Positions 34,199-43,645 of a stretch of DNA of 64,000 nucleotides are shown here, piece after piece. The notes below the pieces were generated by a model. The model was not told the DNA's origin. It worked only from the letters and a program-made list of their open reading frames with translations, and searched no databases. Each line of letters starts with the position of its first letter. Within the stretch, counting starts at the first letter, position 1. The translations under genes were made by a program, and so were the position numbers. Origin of the DNA: Natrinema amylolyticum (lineage in GTDB: Archaea > Halobacteriota > Halobacteria > Halobacteriales > Natrialbaceae); assembly GCF_020515625.1 (NCBI RefSeq), contig NZ_JAIWPJ010000002.1, forward strand, positions 372,001 through 436,000, written 5' to 3'.

Positions 34199-36283
34199 TT
34201 ATCTCGCGTCCTCGAGTTCCTCGAGCGCCTCGGGATTTTCGATGCTGCTCATGTCACCGAGGTCCTCGCCCGTGTAGGTGGCCTGGATGGCGCGGCGAAT
34301 GATCTTGCCGGACTGCGTCTTGGGGAACTCGTCGACGAACAGCACCTCGCGCGGGCGGAACGGTTTCCCGAGTTCCTCGCCGACCTGCGCGCGCAGTTCC
34401 TCGCGGAGGTCGTCGCTCTCCTCGAACCCCTCCTCGAGAACGACGTAGGCGACGACGGCGGTCCCGGTGGTGTCGTCGGGCGCGCCGATAGCGGCGGCCT
34501 GGTTGACGGCCTCGTGGTCGATGAGCGCGCCTTCGACCTCCGCCGGCCCGACCTTGCGACCGGCCACGTTGAGGGTGTCGTCGGCCCGGCCGTGGAGGAA
34601 CCAGAAGCCGTCGTCGTCCTTCTGGGCCCAGTCGCCGTGGTTCCACATGTCCTCGAAGGTCGCCCAGTACTCGTTGAGATAGCGGTCGTCGCCCGACCAC
34701 AGCGACTTGGTCATCGACGGACAGGAGTCCCGCGCGACGAGGTAGCCGCGCTCGTTGTTCTCCGTCACCGAGTTCCCGTCGCGGTCGACGATGTCGATGT
34801 CCATCCCGAGCCCCGGCCCGCCGAGCGTACAGGGTTTCAGCGGTTCCGTCGGCATCGGCATCAGGAAGCAGCCACAGATCTCGGTCCCGCCGGAGATATT
34901 GATGATCGGGGCCTCGCCGCCGCCGACGTTCTCGTAGAACCAGTGCCAGGACTCGGGGTCCCAGGGTTCGCCCGTCGATCCCAGGATCCGCAGACTCGAG
35001 AGGTCGTGGCCCTCGAGCCAGTCGTCCCCGTGCTTTCGGAGCGCGCGGATCGCGGTCGGCGAGATGCCGAACTGGGTGAGGCCGTGGCGGTCGATCATGG
35101 ACCAGAAGCGATCTGGCTCGGGGTGATCCGGTGCGCCTTCGTACATGAAGACGGTGCCGCCGAAGGTGTGGGTGCCGATCAGGCTCCACGGCCCCATCAT
35201 CCAGCCGATGTCGGAGACCCAGAAGAACCGGTCCGCGGGCTTGAGGTCCATCCCGAAGTAGACCTCCTTGGGACACTGGACCTGCACGCCCGCGTGTGTG
35301 TGAACTATTCCCTTGGGCTTGCCCGTCGTCCCAGAGGAGTACAGCAGCATCGACTCCTGACTCGAGTCGAGCGACTTCGTCTCGTACTCGTCGTCCCGAC
35401 TCTCGACGGCGTCGTCCCACCACTCGTCGCGGCCGTCGGTCCACGGGATCTCGTGCTCGCTGGTCGCGGCACTCGCCCCCAGCCGATCGAAGACGATCGT
35501 CCGCTCGACGTGGCCGGCCTCCTCGATCGCCTCGTCGGCGGCGGACTTGAGGAAGACCGGGTCGCCGCGGCGGTAGAAGCCGTCGCCCGTGAAGAGGACG
35601 GAACACTCCGAGTCCGCGATCCGGGTCGCGGCCGCATCGACGCCGAAGCCCGAGAAGATCGGGACCGCGATCGCGCCGACCTTGAAACAGCCGTAGAGGA
35701 TCGAGACGACCTCCGGCACCATCGGCATGTAGAGCCCGACGGTGTCGCCCGTGCCGATACCTCGCTCCTCGAGCGCGTTCGCGACCCGATTCGACTGTCG
35801 GTGGAGTTCGTGGTACGTTATCTCCCGGACCTCGCCGTGTTCCCCTTCCCAGATGGTGGCGACCTTGTTCCGGCGCTCCTCGTCGACGGCCGCGTGGCGG
35901 TCCACGACGTTGTGGGCGATGTTGAGTTCGCCGCCGGGGTACCAGTCGGTGAACTGCGGGCCACCGCGGCTCGCGGTTTCACCGCTCGCGTCTTTCGAGG
36001 CGCTTCGCGCCTCGCTTTCGCTGTCGTCGCGAATCTCGTCGTACGCCTCGTAGAACTCGATCCCGAGATAGTCGACCAGTTCGTCCCAGAACCAGTCGAC
36101 GCCGCTCTCGGGTTCGCCGTCCAGGTCCGTCGTCGTCCGCTCGATCAGCTCCTCGTAGTCGTCGATCCCGTACGTCTGCATGAAGTCGTAGACGTTCGTG
36201 GACTCGACGAACTCCCGGCCGGGTTCGTGGGCGATCTCGTCGATGTCCTCGAGACTGGGGCTGGTGTTCCCGGGCATTGTCAC
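34199..36283 (-). CDS. AMP-forming acyl-CoA synthetase (acetyl-CoA synthetase-like)
   Basis: 694 residues. Activates a carboxylic acid as acyl-adenylate and transfers it to CoA. The ATP-binding YSSGTTGKPKGIVHTH, the NISGGTEICG motif, HGRADDTLNVAGRKV and the catalytic Lys in TQSGKIIRRAIQ are all present. The N-terminal ACS cap is preceded by a 60-residue acidic region. About 22 Ser/Ala/Glu residues (SESEARSASKDASGETASRG) are inserted just before the FTDWYPGGELNIAHN motif (see the repeat at 35975-36020). It overlaps the SDR gene by 4 bases, so the two are co-translated. Confidence 0.92.
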   Translation of the reverse strand: MTMPGNTSPSLEDIDEIAHEPGREFVESTNVYDFMQTYGIDDYEELIERTTTDLDGEPESGVDWFWDELVDYLGIEFYEAYDEIRDDSESEARSASKDASGETASRGGPQFTDWYPGGELNIAHNVVDRHAAVDEERRNKVATIWEGEHGEVREITYHELHRQSNRVANALEERGIGTGDTVGLYMPMVPEVVSILYGCFKVGAIAVPIFSGFGVDAAATRIADSECSVLFTGDGFYRRGDPVFLKSAADEAIEEAGHVERTIVFDRLGASAATSEHEIPWTDGRDEWWDDAVESRDDEYETKSLDSSQESMLLYSSGTTGKPKGIVHTHAGVQVQCPKEVYFGMDLKPADRFFWVSDIGWMMGPWSLIGTHTFGGTVFMYEGAPDHPEPDRFWSMIDRHGLTQFGISPTAIRALRKHGDDWLEGHDLSSLRILGSTGEPWDPESWHWFYENVGGGEAPIINISGGTEICGCFLMPMPTEPLKPCTLGGPGLGMDIDIVDRDGNSVTENNERGYLVARDSCPSMTKSLWSGDDRYLNEYWATFEDMWNHGDWAQKDDDGFWFLHGRADDTLNVAGRKVGPAEVEGALIDHEAVNQAAAIGAPDDTTGTAVVAYVVLEEGFEESDDLREELRAQVGEELGKPFRPREVLFVDEFPKTQSGKIIRRAIQATYTGEDLGDMSSIENPEALEELEDAR
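35972..36020 (-). repeat. Two-hairpin palindromic insertion inside the acyl-CoA synthetase frame
   Basis: On the coding strand, CGAGGCGC-GAA-GCGCCTCG (35996-36014; 8-base arms, 3-base loop) is followed closely by GCGGT-GAA-ACCGC inside GCGAG...CGCGAG. The pair is translated as the extra low-complexity stretch of the ligase. A matching second hairpin, GCGAC-ACC-GTCGC, occurs in scpA at about 50887-50899. Confidence 0.5.
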
Positions 36284-37137
36284 TCGTACGTTAGCGTCAT
36301 GCCACCATCAAACAACAGGTCGCCGCCGTCGAGGTGTCGGCCCAGATCGGAGAAGCCGAGCAGGAAGAGGTTGGCGACGTCGACCGGTTCCATCATCTCC
36401 GTGACGCGAGACTGACCGAGCATGACGTCCTCGATCACCTCGTCGACGCTGATCCCGCGCTGTTCGGCCGTTTCCTCGAGCTGGGCCGTCACCAGCGGCG
36501 TCTTCACGTAGCCGGTGCTGATCGAGAACGCGCGGATCAGTCCCTCGCCCTCCGCGGCGATCGATTGGGTGAGACCGCGCAGACCGAACTTCGAGACGTT
36601 GTACGCCACCTTGTCGCTGGTGACGTAGTGGCCGTGGATCGACGCCATATTTCCGACGCAGCCCTCGCCGTCCTCGGTCTCGCGGAAGTGGGGAATGCAG
36701 AGCTTCGCGAGGTACAGCGGCGCGCGGAGCATGAGCCGGTGCATTCGGTCGTAGGTCTCCATCGGAAACTCGTCGATGGGATCGATGTGCTGCATCCCCG
36801 CGACGTTCGCGAGGTATTTCAGATCGCCCAGCCCCGCGGCCGTCTCGACGATTCGCTCTATGTCGGCGTCGTCCGTGAGGTCGCCGGGGATCGACTCGAT
36901 CGTCCCCTCGAGATCGAGTTCCTCGTCGCGGTCGATCGTTCCCTCCAGACCCGCTTCGTCGACGTCCGTCGCCGCGACGGTGAGTCCGTTCCCGGCAGCG
37001 GCAAGTGCGGTCGCCCGACCGATGCCCGAGGCCGCGCCCGTTACGAGACAGACGTTCCGGGCCGTAAAGCCGTCGTCGGGTATGGTGTGTATATCTTCGC
37101 GGGTCACTGTCGGTGGCGTCACGTGCGCTCGGGCCAT
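36280..37137 (-). CDS. Short-chain dehydrogenase, 3-hydroxybutyrate-dehydrogenase-like
   Basis: 285 residues. NAD(P)-binding TGAASGIGRATAL, the NVAG strand motif, and catalytic Ser-Tyr-Lys in MASIHGHYVTSDKVAYNVSK. The ASIHG/YNVSK layout and the long C-terminal helices resemble D-3-hydroxybutyrate dehydrogenases. About 28 N-terminal residues precede the Rossmann fold. It is the first gene of a two-gene operon with the acyl-CoA ligase, which suggests oxidation and CoA-activation of a hydroxy acid (inference). Confidence 0.85.
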   Translation of the reverse strand: MARAHVTPPTVTREDIHTIPDDGFTARNVCLVTGAASGIGRATALAAAGNGLTVAATDVDEAGLEGTIDRDEELDLEGTIESIPGDLTDDADIERIVETAAGLGDLKYLANVAGMQHIDPIDEFPMETYDRMHRLMLRAPLYLAKLCIPHFRETEDGEGCVGNMASIHGHYVTSDKVAYNVSKFGLRGLTQSIAAEGEGLIRAFSISTGYVKTPLVTAQLEETAEQRGISVDEVIEDVMLGQSRVTEMMEPVDVANLFLLGFSDLGRHLDGGDLLFDGGMTLTYE

Positions 37138-37310
37138 CTTACACGATATACGGTACCGAGGAGCGCCCTAATAGACCGCCATTAACATATCAACAGTGGT
37201 ATTCCACCGGTCGTCCGGCGGATAATTCACTTAGTTCTGCAATCACAGTTAATGTGGGGGAACAGGATTATGATTGTTTTAGAAAGTAGAAATTTCGACC
37301 GTATCTGCAT

Positions 37311-37318
37311 TTTATAAT
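37311..37318 (+). promoter_or_regulatory. TATA box of the HTH regulator gene
   Basis: TTTATAAT, centred about 25 bases before the ATG at 37339 in an unusually A/T-rich spacer (37138-37338), predicts a leaderless transcript starting at that codon and so supports the longer of two possible starts. Confidence 0.6.
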
Positions 37319-37338
37319 AGCAACTATTAAGACCTTGT

Positions 37339-38079
37339 ATGGTAGTTCCTCTCTCCCTAGCGATGATCGACCTGGATATCGATATGCGGCAGTACGATTG
37401 CCCGTTCATCGATACGACCGACGACATCGATATCGCGTTCTCGGCCGTGCAGTGGCAACTCGACACCGACGCGGAGCGACTCGAGACGCGACTCATCGCC
37501 AAGGCGGACTCGCGGGGCGCACTCGAGGACGGCCTCCGGATGCTCCGAGAGCACCCGAACATGACGGACTGCTATATACTCTCGAAGCGAGACAACGTCG
37601 CCGAGATCGGGACGGAAATCGAGGAGACCAACGCGATGGGGACGATTCAGCGAAACGGCGGCTACATCACCGGCCCCTTCCAGATCGAAAACGGGCGCGA
37701 GCGGTGGCACGTCGGCTTCGACGCGGACGAAGACGAGGATCGGACCCTCGCGGAACTCGAGCGCCACAACGACTTCAGCGTCGAGAACCGCGATCAGTTC
37801 GGCCCGTCGACCCTGTTCGACCTCCTCGAGAACTCCGAGAGCGCGATGCAACTCCTCGAGGGCTGTCGGTCGCTGACCGAGACCGAACGCGAAACGTTCG
37901 AGGTCGCGTCCCGAAACGGCTACTACGAGACGCCGCGGGAGACGACGCTCGACGAACTCGCGGACCACTTCGACATCTCGAAGACGGCCGTTTCGATGAA
38001 CCTGCGACGGAGCGAGCGGAAAGTGCTTCAGGCGGCGCTGGGAGCGCTCGATCAGATGGACGGCGAAGACGAGCTTTGA
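37339..38079 (+). CDS. Bat-like HTH regulator (HTH_10 family)
   Basis: 246 residues. The C-terminal HTH_10 domain is typical of bacterioopsin-activator-like haloarchaeal regulators: LTETERETFEVASRNGYYE, the helix-turn-helix LDELADHFDISKTAVSMNLRR, then EKVLQAAL-like. The N-terminal 170 residues match the BAT sensor-like domain without a known ligand motif. A TATA box supports ATG 37339; ATG 37363 is the alternative. It lies between the SDR/ligase operon and the second liv operon, facing away from the former, and might control either (inference). Confidence 0.87.
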   Translation: MVVPLSLAMIDLDIDMRQYDCPFIDTTDDIDIAFSAVQWQLDTDAERLETRLIAKADSRGALEDGLRMLREHPNMTDCYILSKRDNVAEIGTEIEETNAMGTIQRNGGYITGPFQIENGRERWHVGFDADEDEDRTLAELERHNDFSVENRDQFGPSTLFDLLENSESAMQLLEGCRSLTETERETFEVASRNGYYETPRETTLDELADHFDISKTAVSMNLRRSERKVLQAALGALDQMDGEDEL

Positions 38080-38385
38080 GACCGGCAGTCAGAACGACGA
38101 ACTGACCGTGCACTCCGCTGGTTCGGCTGCCCACGTTCCCACACGTGCGTCGTTCGCGAACGAGGGTTCTGAGAGTGTCGCGCGAGTGAACGGATCGGCT
38201 CCTCGTATCGTCCGTTCTCGTACGGCTCAGAGAACGAATCCGTCTCAGACGTGCGATGAACGGGACGGTCGGTCGTTCTCCTGCACTGACCGCCACGAAA
38301 TTCGATCGTATTCTCGACCGAGTAGTTCAACGGCACGGAAAAGAGCTGTTCGCGTCGCCGAAGAGAGTTGCAGATCCAGACCAGA
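38080..38385. other. Convergent spacer, no gene seen
   Basis: About 306 bases between the convergent regulator and livF2. It contains a hairpin GTTCTC (38214-38219) / GAGAAC (38230-38235). Open frames across it have no protein character. Confidence 0.5.
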
Positions 38386-39156
38386 CTACTCGCCGCCGCC
38401 CTGCATCAGCATCTGGATCTCCTCGTCCGAGGAGAGCGCCTCGGGGTCACCGCTGTCGACGATCTCGCCGCGTTCGATCACGTACATCCGATCGACGATC
38501 TCGGGGACGTGGCTCGCGTTCGACTCGGCGATCAACACAGAGATGTCCCGGTCGATGATCTCGCGGATGTAGGACTTGACGTTCTCGACGACCACCGGCG
38601 CCAGCCCCTCGAGCGGTTCGTCGAGGATGAGTAAATCGGGCTCGAGCGCGAGCGCTCGCCCGATCGCGGTCATCTTCCCCTGACCGCCGCTCAGGTTCTG
38701 GACTTCGGCGTCGCGGCGGTCCTCGAGTTCGTCGAAGAGGTCGAAGATGTCCTCGACCAGGGCGTCCTCGTCTTCGACGCCGCGCGCCGCGCCGGCGGTC
38801 CAGATCGGGAGCCGGAAGTTCTCCTCGACGGTCATCCCGGTGAAGAGGTCGCGACTCTCAGGCTGGTAGCCGATCCCCCGTTTGGGGATCAGTTCGGGCC
38901 GCATCTCGAGCAGTTCCTCGCCGCGCAGTCGGATCGAGCCGGTCGCGACCGGCGTGAGTCCCATGATCGACCGGAAGGTGGACGTCTTGCCGGCACCGTT
39001 GCGGCCGACGAGCGCGACAGCCTCGCCCTCGTTGACCTCGAGGTCGATCCCGTGAGTGACCTGGAATCCCTCGACCGTCGCGGAGAGGTTCGATACCTCG
39101 AGCAGCGGGTCGGACGCGCCGGTGCCGGCGTCGGAACCGGGTCCGTGCGTACTCAT
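38386..39156 (-). CDS. livF: Second Liv-type ABC importer ATPase, LivF-like
   Basis: 256 residues. Walker A GRNGAGKTS, signature LSGGQGKMTAIGRAL, Walker B LLILDEP, and a LivF-type ending. The Asn/Gly-rich N-terminal 20 residues are variable. It is the last gene of the second livKHMGF set, overlapping livG by 4 bases. Confidence 0.92.
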   Translation of the reverse strand: MSTHGPGSDAGTGASDPLLEVSNLSATVEGFQVTHGIDLEVNEGEAVALVGRNGAGKTSTFRSIMGLTPVATGSIRLRGEELLEMRPELIPKRGIGYQPESRDLFTGMTVEENFRLPIWTAGAARGVEDEDALVEDIFDLFDELEDRRDAEVQNLSGGQGKMTAIGRALALEPDLLILDEPLEGLAPVVVENVKSYIREIIDRDISVLIAESNASHVPEIVDRMYVIERGEIVDSGDPEALSSDEEIQMLMQGGGE

Positions 39157-39926
39157 TCGTCCACCCCCAGCAGGACCCGCCGGAGCTCCGAGTCGGTCTC
39201 GAGCAGGGAGGGATCGCCCTCCCGGAAGACCCCGCCTTCGTGGAGGACCACGAGGCGATCCGCGTACTCCTTGACGAGGTCCATGTCGTGTTCGATCGTC
39301 ACCGTCGTGACGTCGTCGGCCTCGCTGGCCTCGACGATCGTCTCGATGACGTACTCCTTCTCGCGAGTCGCGACGCCGGCCGTCGGCTCGTCGAGCAGCA
39401 GGTATGTCGGATCGAGACCGAACGACATCGCCACGTCGAGCAGCTTCCGGTCGCCGTGGGGCAGCGTCTCGGCCACTTCGTCTTGGACGTCCTCGAGGCG
39501 GAACTGCGCGAGGAGGTCGTCGATCTCGCGTTCGACGTCCTCGTGGCCGTCGTCGACGGACCGCATGCTCAGCGTCTTGTCGTGTCGAGAGAGGACCGCG
39601 ATGCGAACGTTCTCGCGGACGGTCATCTCCTCGAAGACGTGGACGATCTGGAAGCTCCTGACGAGCCCCTGTTTGACCCGCTCTTCGGGAGCCATTTCGG
39701 TGATATCCTCCTCGACGGAAGCGCCGTTCTCGTCGCCGTGGACGACGACCGAGCCCCGATCGGGCTCGAGCAGCCCGGTCAGCAGGTTGATGAGCGTCGT
39801 CTTGCCGGCCCCGTTCGGGCCGACGATGAAGACCATCTCGCCGGGGGTCTCGCCGAACGTCAGCGAAACGTCGTCCGTGGCGCGCAGTTCTCCGAACTCT
39901 TTGCGAAGATCTCGTGCTTCGAGCAT
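39153..39926 (-). CDS. livG: Second Liv-type ABC importer ATPase, LivG-like
   Basis: 257 residues. Walker A GPNGAGKTT, signature LPHGDRKLLDVAMSF with the glycine kept, Walker B YLLLDEP, switch His in TIEHDMDLV. The LivG-specific QIVHVFEEMTVRENV segment is present. Spacing to livM is one base; it overlaps livF by 4 bases. Confidence 0.92.
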   Translation of the reverse strand: MLEARDLRKEFGELRATDDVSLTFGETPGEMVFIVGPNGAGKTTLINLLTGLLEPDRGSVVVHGDENGASVEEDITEMAPEERVKQGLVRSFQIVHVFEEMTVRENVRIAVLSRHDKTLSMRSVDDGHEDVEREIDDLLAQFRLEDVQDEVAETLPHGDRKLLDVAMSFGLDPTYLLLDEPTAGVATREKEYVIETIVEASEADDVTTVTIEHDMDLVKEYADRLVVLHEGGVFREGDPSLLETDSELRRVLLGVDE

Positions 39927-39927
39927 A

Positions 39928-41070
39928 TCAGTTGACCCCGAAAACGATGATTCGAACGGTGGTTACGGCGCGAGTCACGCTCTGACGGAGCGACGAGCCG
40001 ATCGCCGTCACGTCCTCCCGGAGCAAGCCGGGATCCCGACGCCGCCGGGCCAGTCCGGTGCCGATCTTCGGGATCGATCCCAGGATCCCCTCGGGGAGGA
40101 AGAGCACGACCGCGACCAACGTCAGCCCGGTCAGCGCGTTGTAGTACTCCACGTAGAACGGTGCCTGGACCAGGAGGTAGACGAGGACGACGCCGCCGAT
40201 GACCGGCCCGACGAGGGTGCCGAAGCCACCGAGGATCGCCATGAAGAGGATCTCGCCCGACACGAACGCGTACAGCGTCGGGTCCGGACTGACGTGCAGC
40301 TGCAAGAGCGCGAACAGTCCGCCGGCGAGCCCGCCGTAGATACCTGAGATCACGAACGCGACCCAGACGTACTTCTCGACGGGGATCCCGACGAATCTGG
40401 CTCGCGTCCGGTTCTGCCCGATCGCGTCCAGTGCTCTCCCGAACGGCGAGTTGATCAGCTTCCACATCACCAGCAACGAAACGACGAGCACGACGACCGT
40501 GAAGTAGTAGAGGATCAGATCGTAGCCGGCCGACGTCCACTCGAGGCCGAACAGCGTCGGCGGATTCAGCCCGTCGGGGCGGACGCTGAGCCCGTCGCTG
40601 TAGTTGAAGTAGCTGCTCTGCAGGACGAACGCGTACAGCACCTGATTGAACGCGAGCGTCAGCAGCGCGAAGTAGATGTCGAGGTAGCCGGCGACGAAGT
40701 AGCCGACCAGCACCGCGATCGTCGTCGCCGCGAGGACGCCCCCGAGGAGCAAGAGCAGCCCGCTCGAGACGTCGAAGTGAGACGCCAACACGGCGGCGCC
40801 GTAGGCTCCGACGCCGAAGAACGCCGCGTGACCGAACGAGACGAGTTCGGTGTGACGCAGGAGCAGGTTCAGTCCGACCGCCGCGAGTCCGAACAGGATC
40901 CCGCGGTGGATCGCGGTAAACGAGAGGCCGGTGAACCGCGTGATATCGGGGACGAGAAAGAGGAGGACGAGCCCGGCGGCCGCGAGGACCGTCTGTCCTT
41001 TGGTCAGCTCCATCCCCTCCAGCAGGCGCACGTGCGTTTCGCCGTCGCGATCGACGAGGAAGCGACTCAT
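39928..41070 (-). CDS. livM: Second Liv-type ABC importer permease, LivM-like
   Basis: 380 residues. The LivM motif HTELVSFGHAAFFGVGAYGA and about nine membrane helices, with the coupling loop IGQNRTRARFVGIPVEKYVW. The N-terminal 25 residues are polar. It overlaps livH by 4 bases. Confidence 0.92.
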   Translation of the reverse strand: MSRFLVDRDGETHVRLLEGMELTKGQTVLAAAGLVLLFLVPDITRFTGLSFTAIHRGILFGLAAVGLNLLLRHTELVSFGHAAFFGVGAYGAAVLASHFDVSSGLLLLLGGVLAATTIAVLVGYFVAGYLDIYFALLTLAFNQVLYAFVLQSSYFNYSDGLSVRPDGLNPPTLFGLEWTSAGYDLILYYFTVVVLVVSLLVMWKLINSPFGRALDAIGQNRTRARFVGIPVEKYVWVAFVISGIYGGLAGGLFALLQLHVSPDPTLYAFVSGEILFMAILGGFGTLVGPVIGGVVLVYLLVQAPFYVEYYNALTGLTLVAVVLFLPEGILGSIPKIGTGLARRRRDPGLLREDVTAIGSSLRQSVTRAVTTVRIIVFGVN

Positions 41071-41999
41071 TCGATCTCACCCCACGTACCGTAGAGCCCT
41101 TCGGGCCTGACGAGCAGGACGAGGACCATCAGGAGGAAGGGCGCTGCCAGCTCGAGCGGCGAGTAGTACGCCGTGGCGACTCGGCTGGAGATACCGACCA
41201 TCAGCGCGCCGACGAAGGCGCCCTTCAGACTGCCGAGCCCGCCGATGACGATCACGACGAACGACAGCACCAGCCAATCGAGTCCCATGCCGAGCGAGGC
41301 GGATCCCGGTCCGATGCTGACCATCGCGCCGCCGAAGCCGGCGAAGAACGCGCCGATGGCGAACACGAGGGTGAACATCCGGTCCGTGCTGATCCCGATC
41401 GCAGTCGACATCTCGCGGTTGATAGCGGTCGCTCGCACGATGCGTCCGGTCTTCGTCCGATCGAAGAACCAGATCAGCCAAGCGAACACCGCGACGCCGA
41501 CCAGAATCACGAGAACGTTGTACGAGGGATAACTGATCCCGACGAGTTCCGTGGTGGGAATTTCGTTGATACCGCTGTAGACGCCGACGTCGATCGGTGA
41601 CGGCCCCCAGCCGACCTTCATCACGTCCGTGAGGACGAGCAGCAGTCCGTAGGTCAACAGGAGCTGGTAGACCTCGTCCCGGTCGTAGATCGGTCTGACG
41701 AACGTCGCCTCGAGCGCGCCGCCGATCGGCAGCAACACGGCGGCGGCCGCGAGCGATCCGGCGAGGACGACGAGCCCGAAGATAATCGCCGTCACGGGCC
41801 CGGTCGGAGACGCGACCTGACCGGCCAGGAAGCCCACGATACTGAAGGTGCAGAACGCGCCCAGCGCGTACAGTTCGCCGTGCGCGAGGTTGAGGATCCC
41901 CAGAACGCCGAAGATGATCGTCATTCCCGACGCGATCATGAACAGGATCGACCCGTAGTAGAGCCCGTTGAGTACGTGAATCCATAGTGACTCGAGCAT
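41067..41999 (-). CDS. livH: Second Liv-type ABC importer permease, LivH-like
   Basis: 310 residues. LivH hallmark GILNLAHGELYALGAF, about eight membrane helices, coupling loop NREMSTAIGISTDRMFT. It follows livK by 28 bases. Confidence 0.92.
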   Translation of the reverse strand: MLESLWIHVLNGLYYGSILFMIASGMTIIFGVLGILNLAHGELYALGAFCTFSIVGFLAGQVASPTGPVTAIIFGLVVLAGSLAAAAVLLPIGGALEATFVRPIYDRDEVYQLLLTYGLLLVLTDVMKVGWGPSPIDVGVYSGINEIPTTELVGISYPSYNVLVILVGVAVFAWLIWFFDRTKTGRIVRATAINREMSTAIGISTDRMFTLVFAIGAFFAGFGGAMVSIGPGSASLGMGLDWLVLSFVVIVIGGLGSLKGAFVGALMVGISSRVATAYYSPLELAAPFLLMVLVLLVRPEGLYGTWGEIE

Positions 42000-42027
42000 T
42001 GTTACTAGATACCACCCTGCACGTCAT

Positions 42028-43356
42028 TCACCAGCTCCCGATCCAGTCGCCCGAGGTCTCGCCCGGCGGCGGCGACACCGATTCGGCGGAGAAGACGTTC
42101 ACGTCCGCCAGCGCCGCGGCGTCGCGCTCGTCCGACCAGGTCAGTTCGCCGAAGTGGGCGTTGGAGTACCCCTGATGGTCCGGCCCGATCGTGTGATAGC
42201 CAGCGGGCGTGAAGAAGCCGTGATTCTCGAGGATCGTCGCGATTTCCTCCTGTTCGGGCCAGCGGCCGAGGAGACCGACGGCCTTCTCGGCGGCCGTCGC
42301 CCACGCCGTCACCGCGCCGTAGCCGCTCATGAAGTGAGCCGTCGGCACGACGCCGTACTCGCTCTGCACCTCGTCGACCAGCTCGGCGGCCGGGCTCCAC
42401 CGGTCGATCGACGGTTCGCCCCAGTAGAAGTTCCGCGAGCCCGAGTAGATCGGCCCGTCGACGAGGTCCGCGCTCATGTCGTTGGCCGAGCCGTAGAGGA
42501 CCGTCCCGACCAGCAGCTCGATGTTGTCGAACATTCCGTTAGCGTGGCCCTGCTCGAGCAACAGTGTCGCGTCGCCGCCCCAGCAACTCGAGAAGACGAC
42601 GTCGGGTTCCTCGCCGTTTATCTCGGTGATGTGCGTCGACATGTCGTCGGTTCCCAGATCCGGGAAGCCGCTGTGGACCTGTTCGGCCCCGGTGAGCTGT
42701 TCGATCCCCTGCGAGAACAGCTCCATCTCGTCCTGGCCGAACGCGTAGCCGGGGTTGATTCCGGCGTAGGTGTCGATCTCGTCCGCACCGAGGACCTCGA
42801 CCGCCTGATTGACGGCCGCCAGCGCCTCCATGACGTCGTGATTCTGGAAGCGGAACGAGTAGGTCACGTCCGGGAAGTCCTCCTCGTACAGCGTCGTCAC
42901 CGTCCCGTCCGTCGAGACGTTGACGACGCCCTGCTCCTCGATCTCCGGGACCATCTCCGCGTGCCCGCTGCTCGAGATCGGCCCGAAGGTGACGTCTTTT
43001 CCCTCGTCGACGAACTGTTGATAGTTGACGAGGTACGCGCCGCCCTCCTCGACGACGTCGAGATTCATCTCGCGGCCGGCGATCCCACCGTTCTCGTTGA
43101 TCCGACGGACCGCGGTTTCAGCGCCGTACTGCGCTTGGACGCCGAGTACCGCCGGTGCGCCCTCCGTGAACGTCTGCAGCCCCGACTCGATCGGCTCGTC
43201 CGGAACGTCGGCGTCTTCCAGCGAATCGTCTTCGCCCTGAAGCAGTTCCGTACAGCCGGCCAGTGCGACCGCGAGCGCCGAGCCGCCGACCGTTTTCAGC
43301 AGCGTTCGTCTGTCGATCCCGTCTAAGTCCGTTCCTGCGATTGGTCCCGTTGTCAT
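42028..43356 (-). CDS. livK: Second Liv-type ABC importer binding lipoprotein, LivK-like
   Basis: 442 residues from the ATG at 43356 (MTTGPIAGTDLDG); a Met 13 codons upstream (43395) is possible. Twin-arginine signal DRRTLLKTVGGSALAV and lipobox LAGC (C35). The type-1 binding-protein core shows GGAYLVNYQQFVDEGKDV and FSSCWGGDATLLLEQG. It differs clearly from the first LivK, so the two systems probably take different solutes. Confidence 0.9.
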   Translation of the reverse strand: MTTGPIAGTDLDGIDRRTLLKTVGGSALAVALAGCTELLQGEDDSLEDADVPDEPIESGLQTFTEGAPAVLGVQAQYGAETAVRRINENGGIAGREMNLDVVEEGGAYLVNYQQFVDEGKDVTFGPISSSGHAEMVPEIEEQGVVNVSTDGTVTTLYEEDFPDVTYSFRFQNHDVMEALAAVNQAVEVLGADEIDTYAGINPGYAFGQDEMELFSQGIEQLTGAEQVHSGFPDLGTDDMSTHITEINGEEPDVVFSSCWGGDATLLLEQGHANGMFDNIELLVGTVLYGSANDMSADLVDGPIYSGSRNFYWGEPSIDRWSPAAELVDEVQSEYGVVPTAHFMSGYGAVTAWATAAEKAVGLLGRWPEQEEIATILENHGFFTPAGYHTIGPDHQGYSNAHFGELTWSDERDAAALADVNVFSAESVSPPPGETSGDWIGSW

Positions 43357-43645
43357 AGCTAATACGCGCCCTTCCGTGGCTGTCTCGCCATACACATGAG
43401 ACTCACTACCACTGCAAATAGGCGGATGTGTACATGTTAACGGCCCTCTCTACGGCCCGAATTCGACCGACCCACGCACCGATGCGCGTATCTCCGGGCA
43501 GAGAGGATTCTCATTCGTACCGTCTCGAGGTGCGTGCTTCCCATCGGTCCGTCAGTCCCGCTGACGTGCGCTCGATGGGGCGTCTCCGACTCACGACTCG
43601 AGAGCGCCGGAGGGTTTTTTCCCGTTCGACGGCTATCGAAAGCCC

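Noticed and set aside
31351-34302. A 983-codon open frame spanning the antisense side of the propeller lipoprotein gene and part of the symporter gene
   Set aside because: It is a frame shadow in GC-rich DNA: Arg/Asp-rich translation without domains, lying across two clear genes in other frames.
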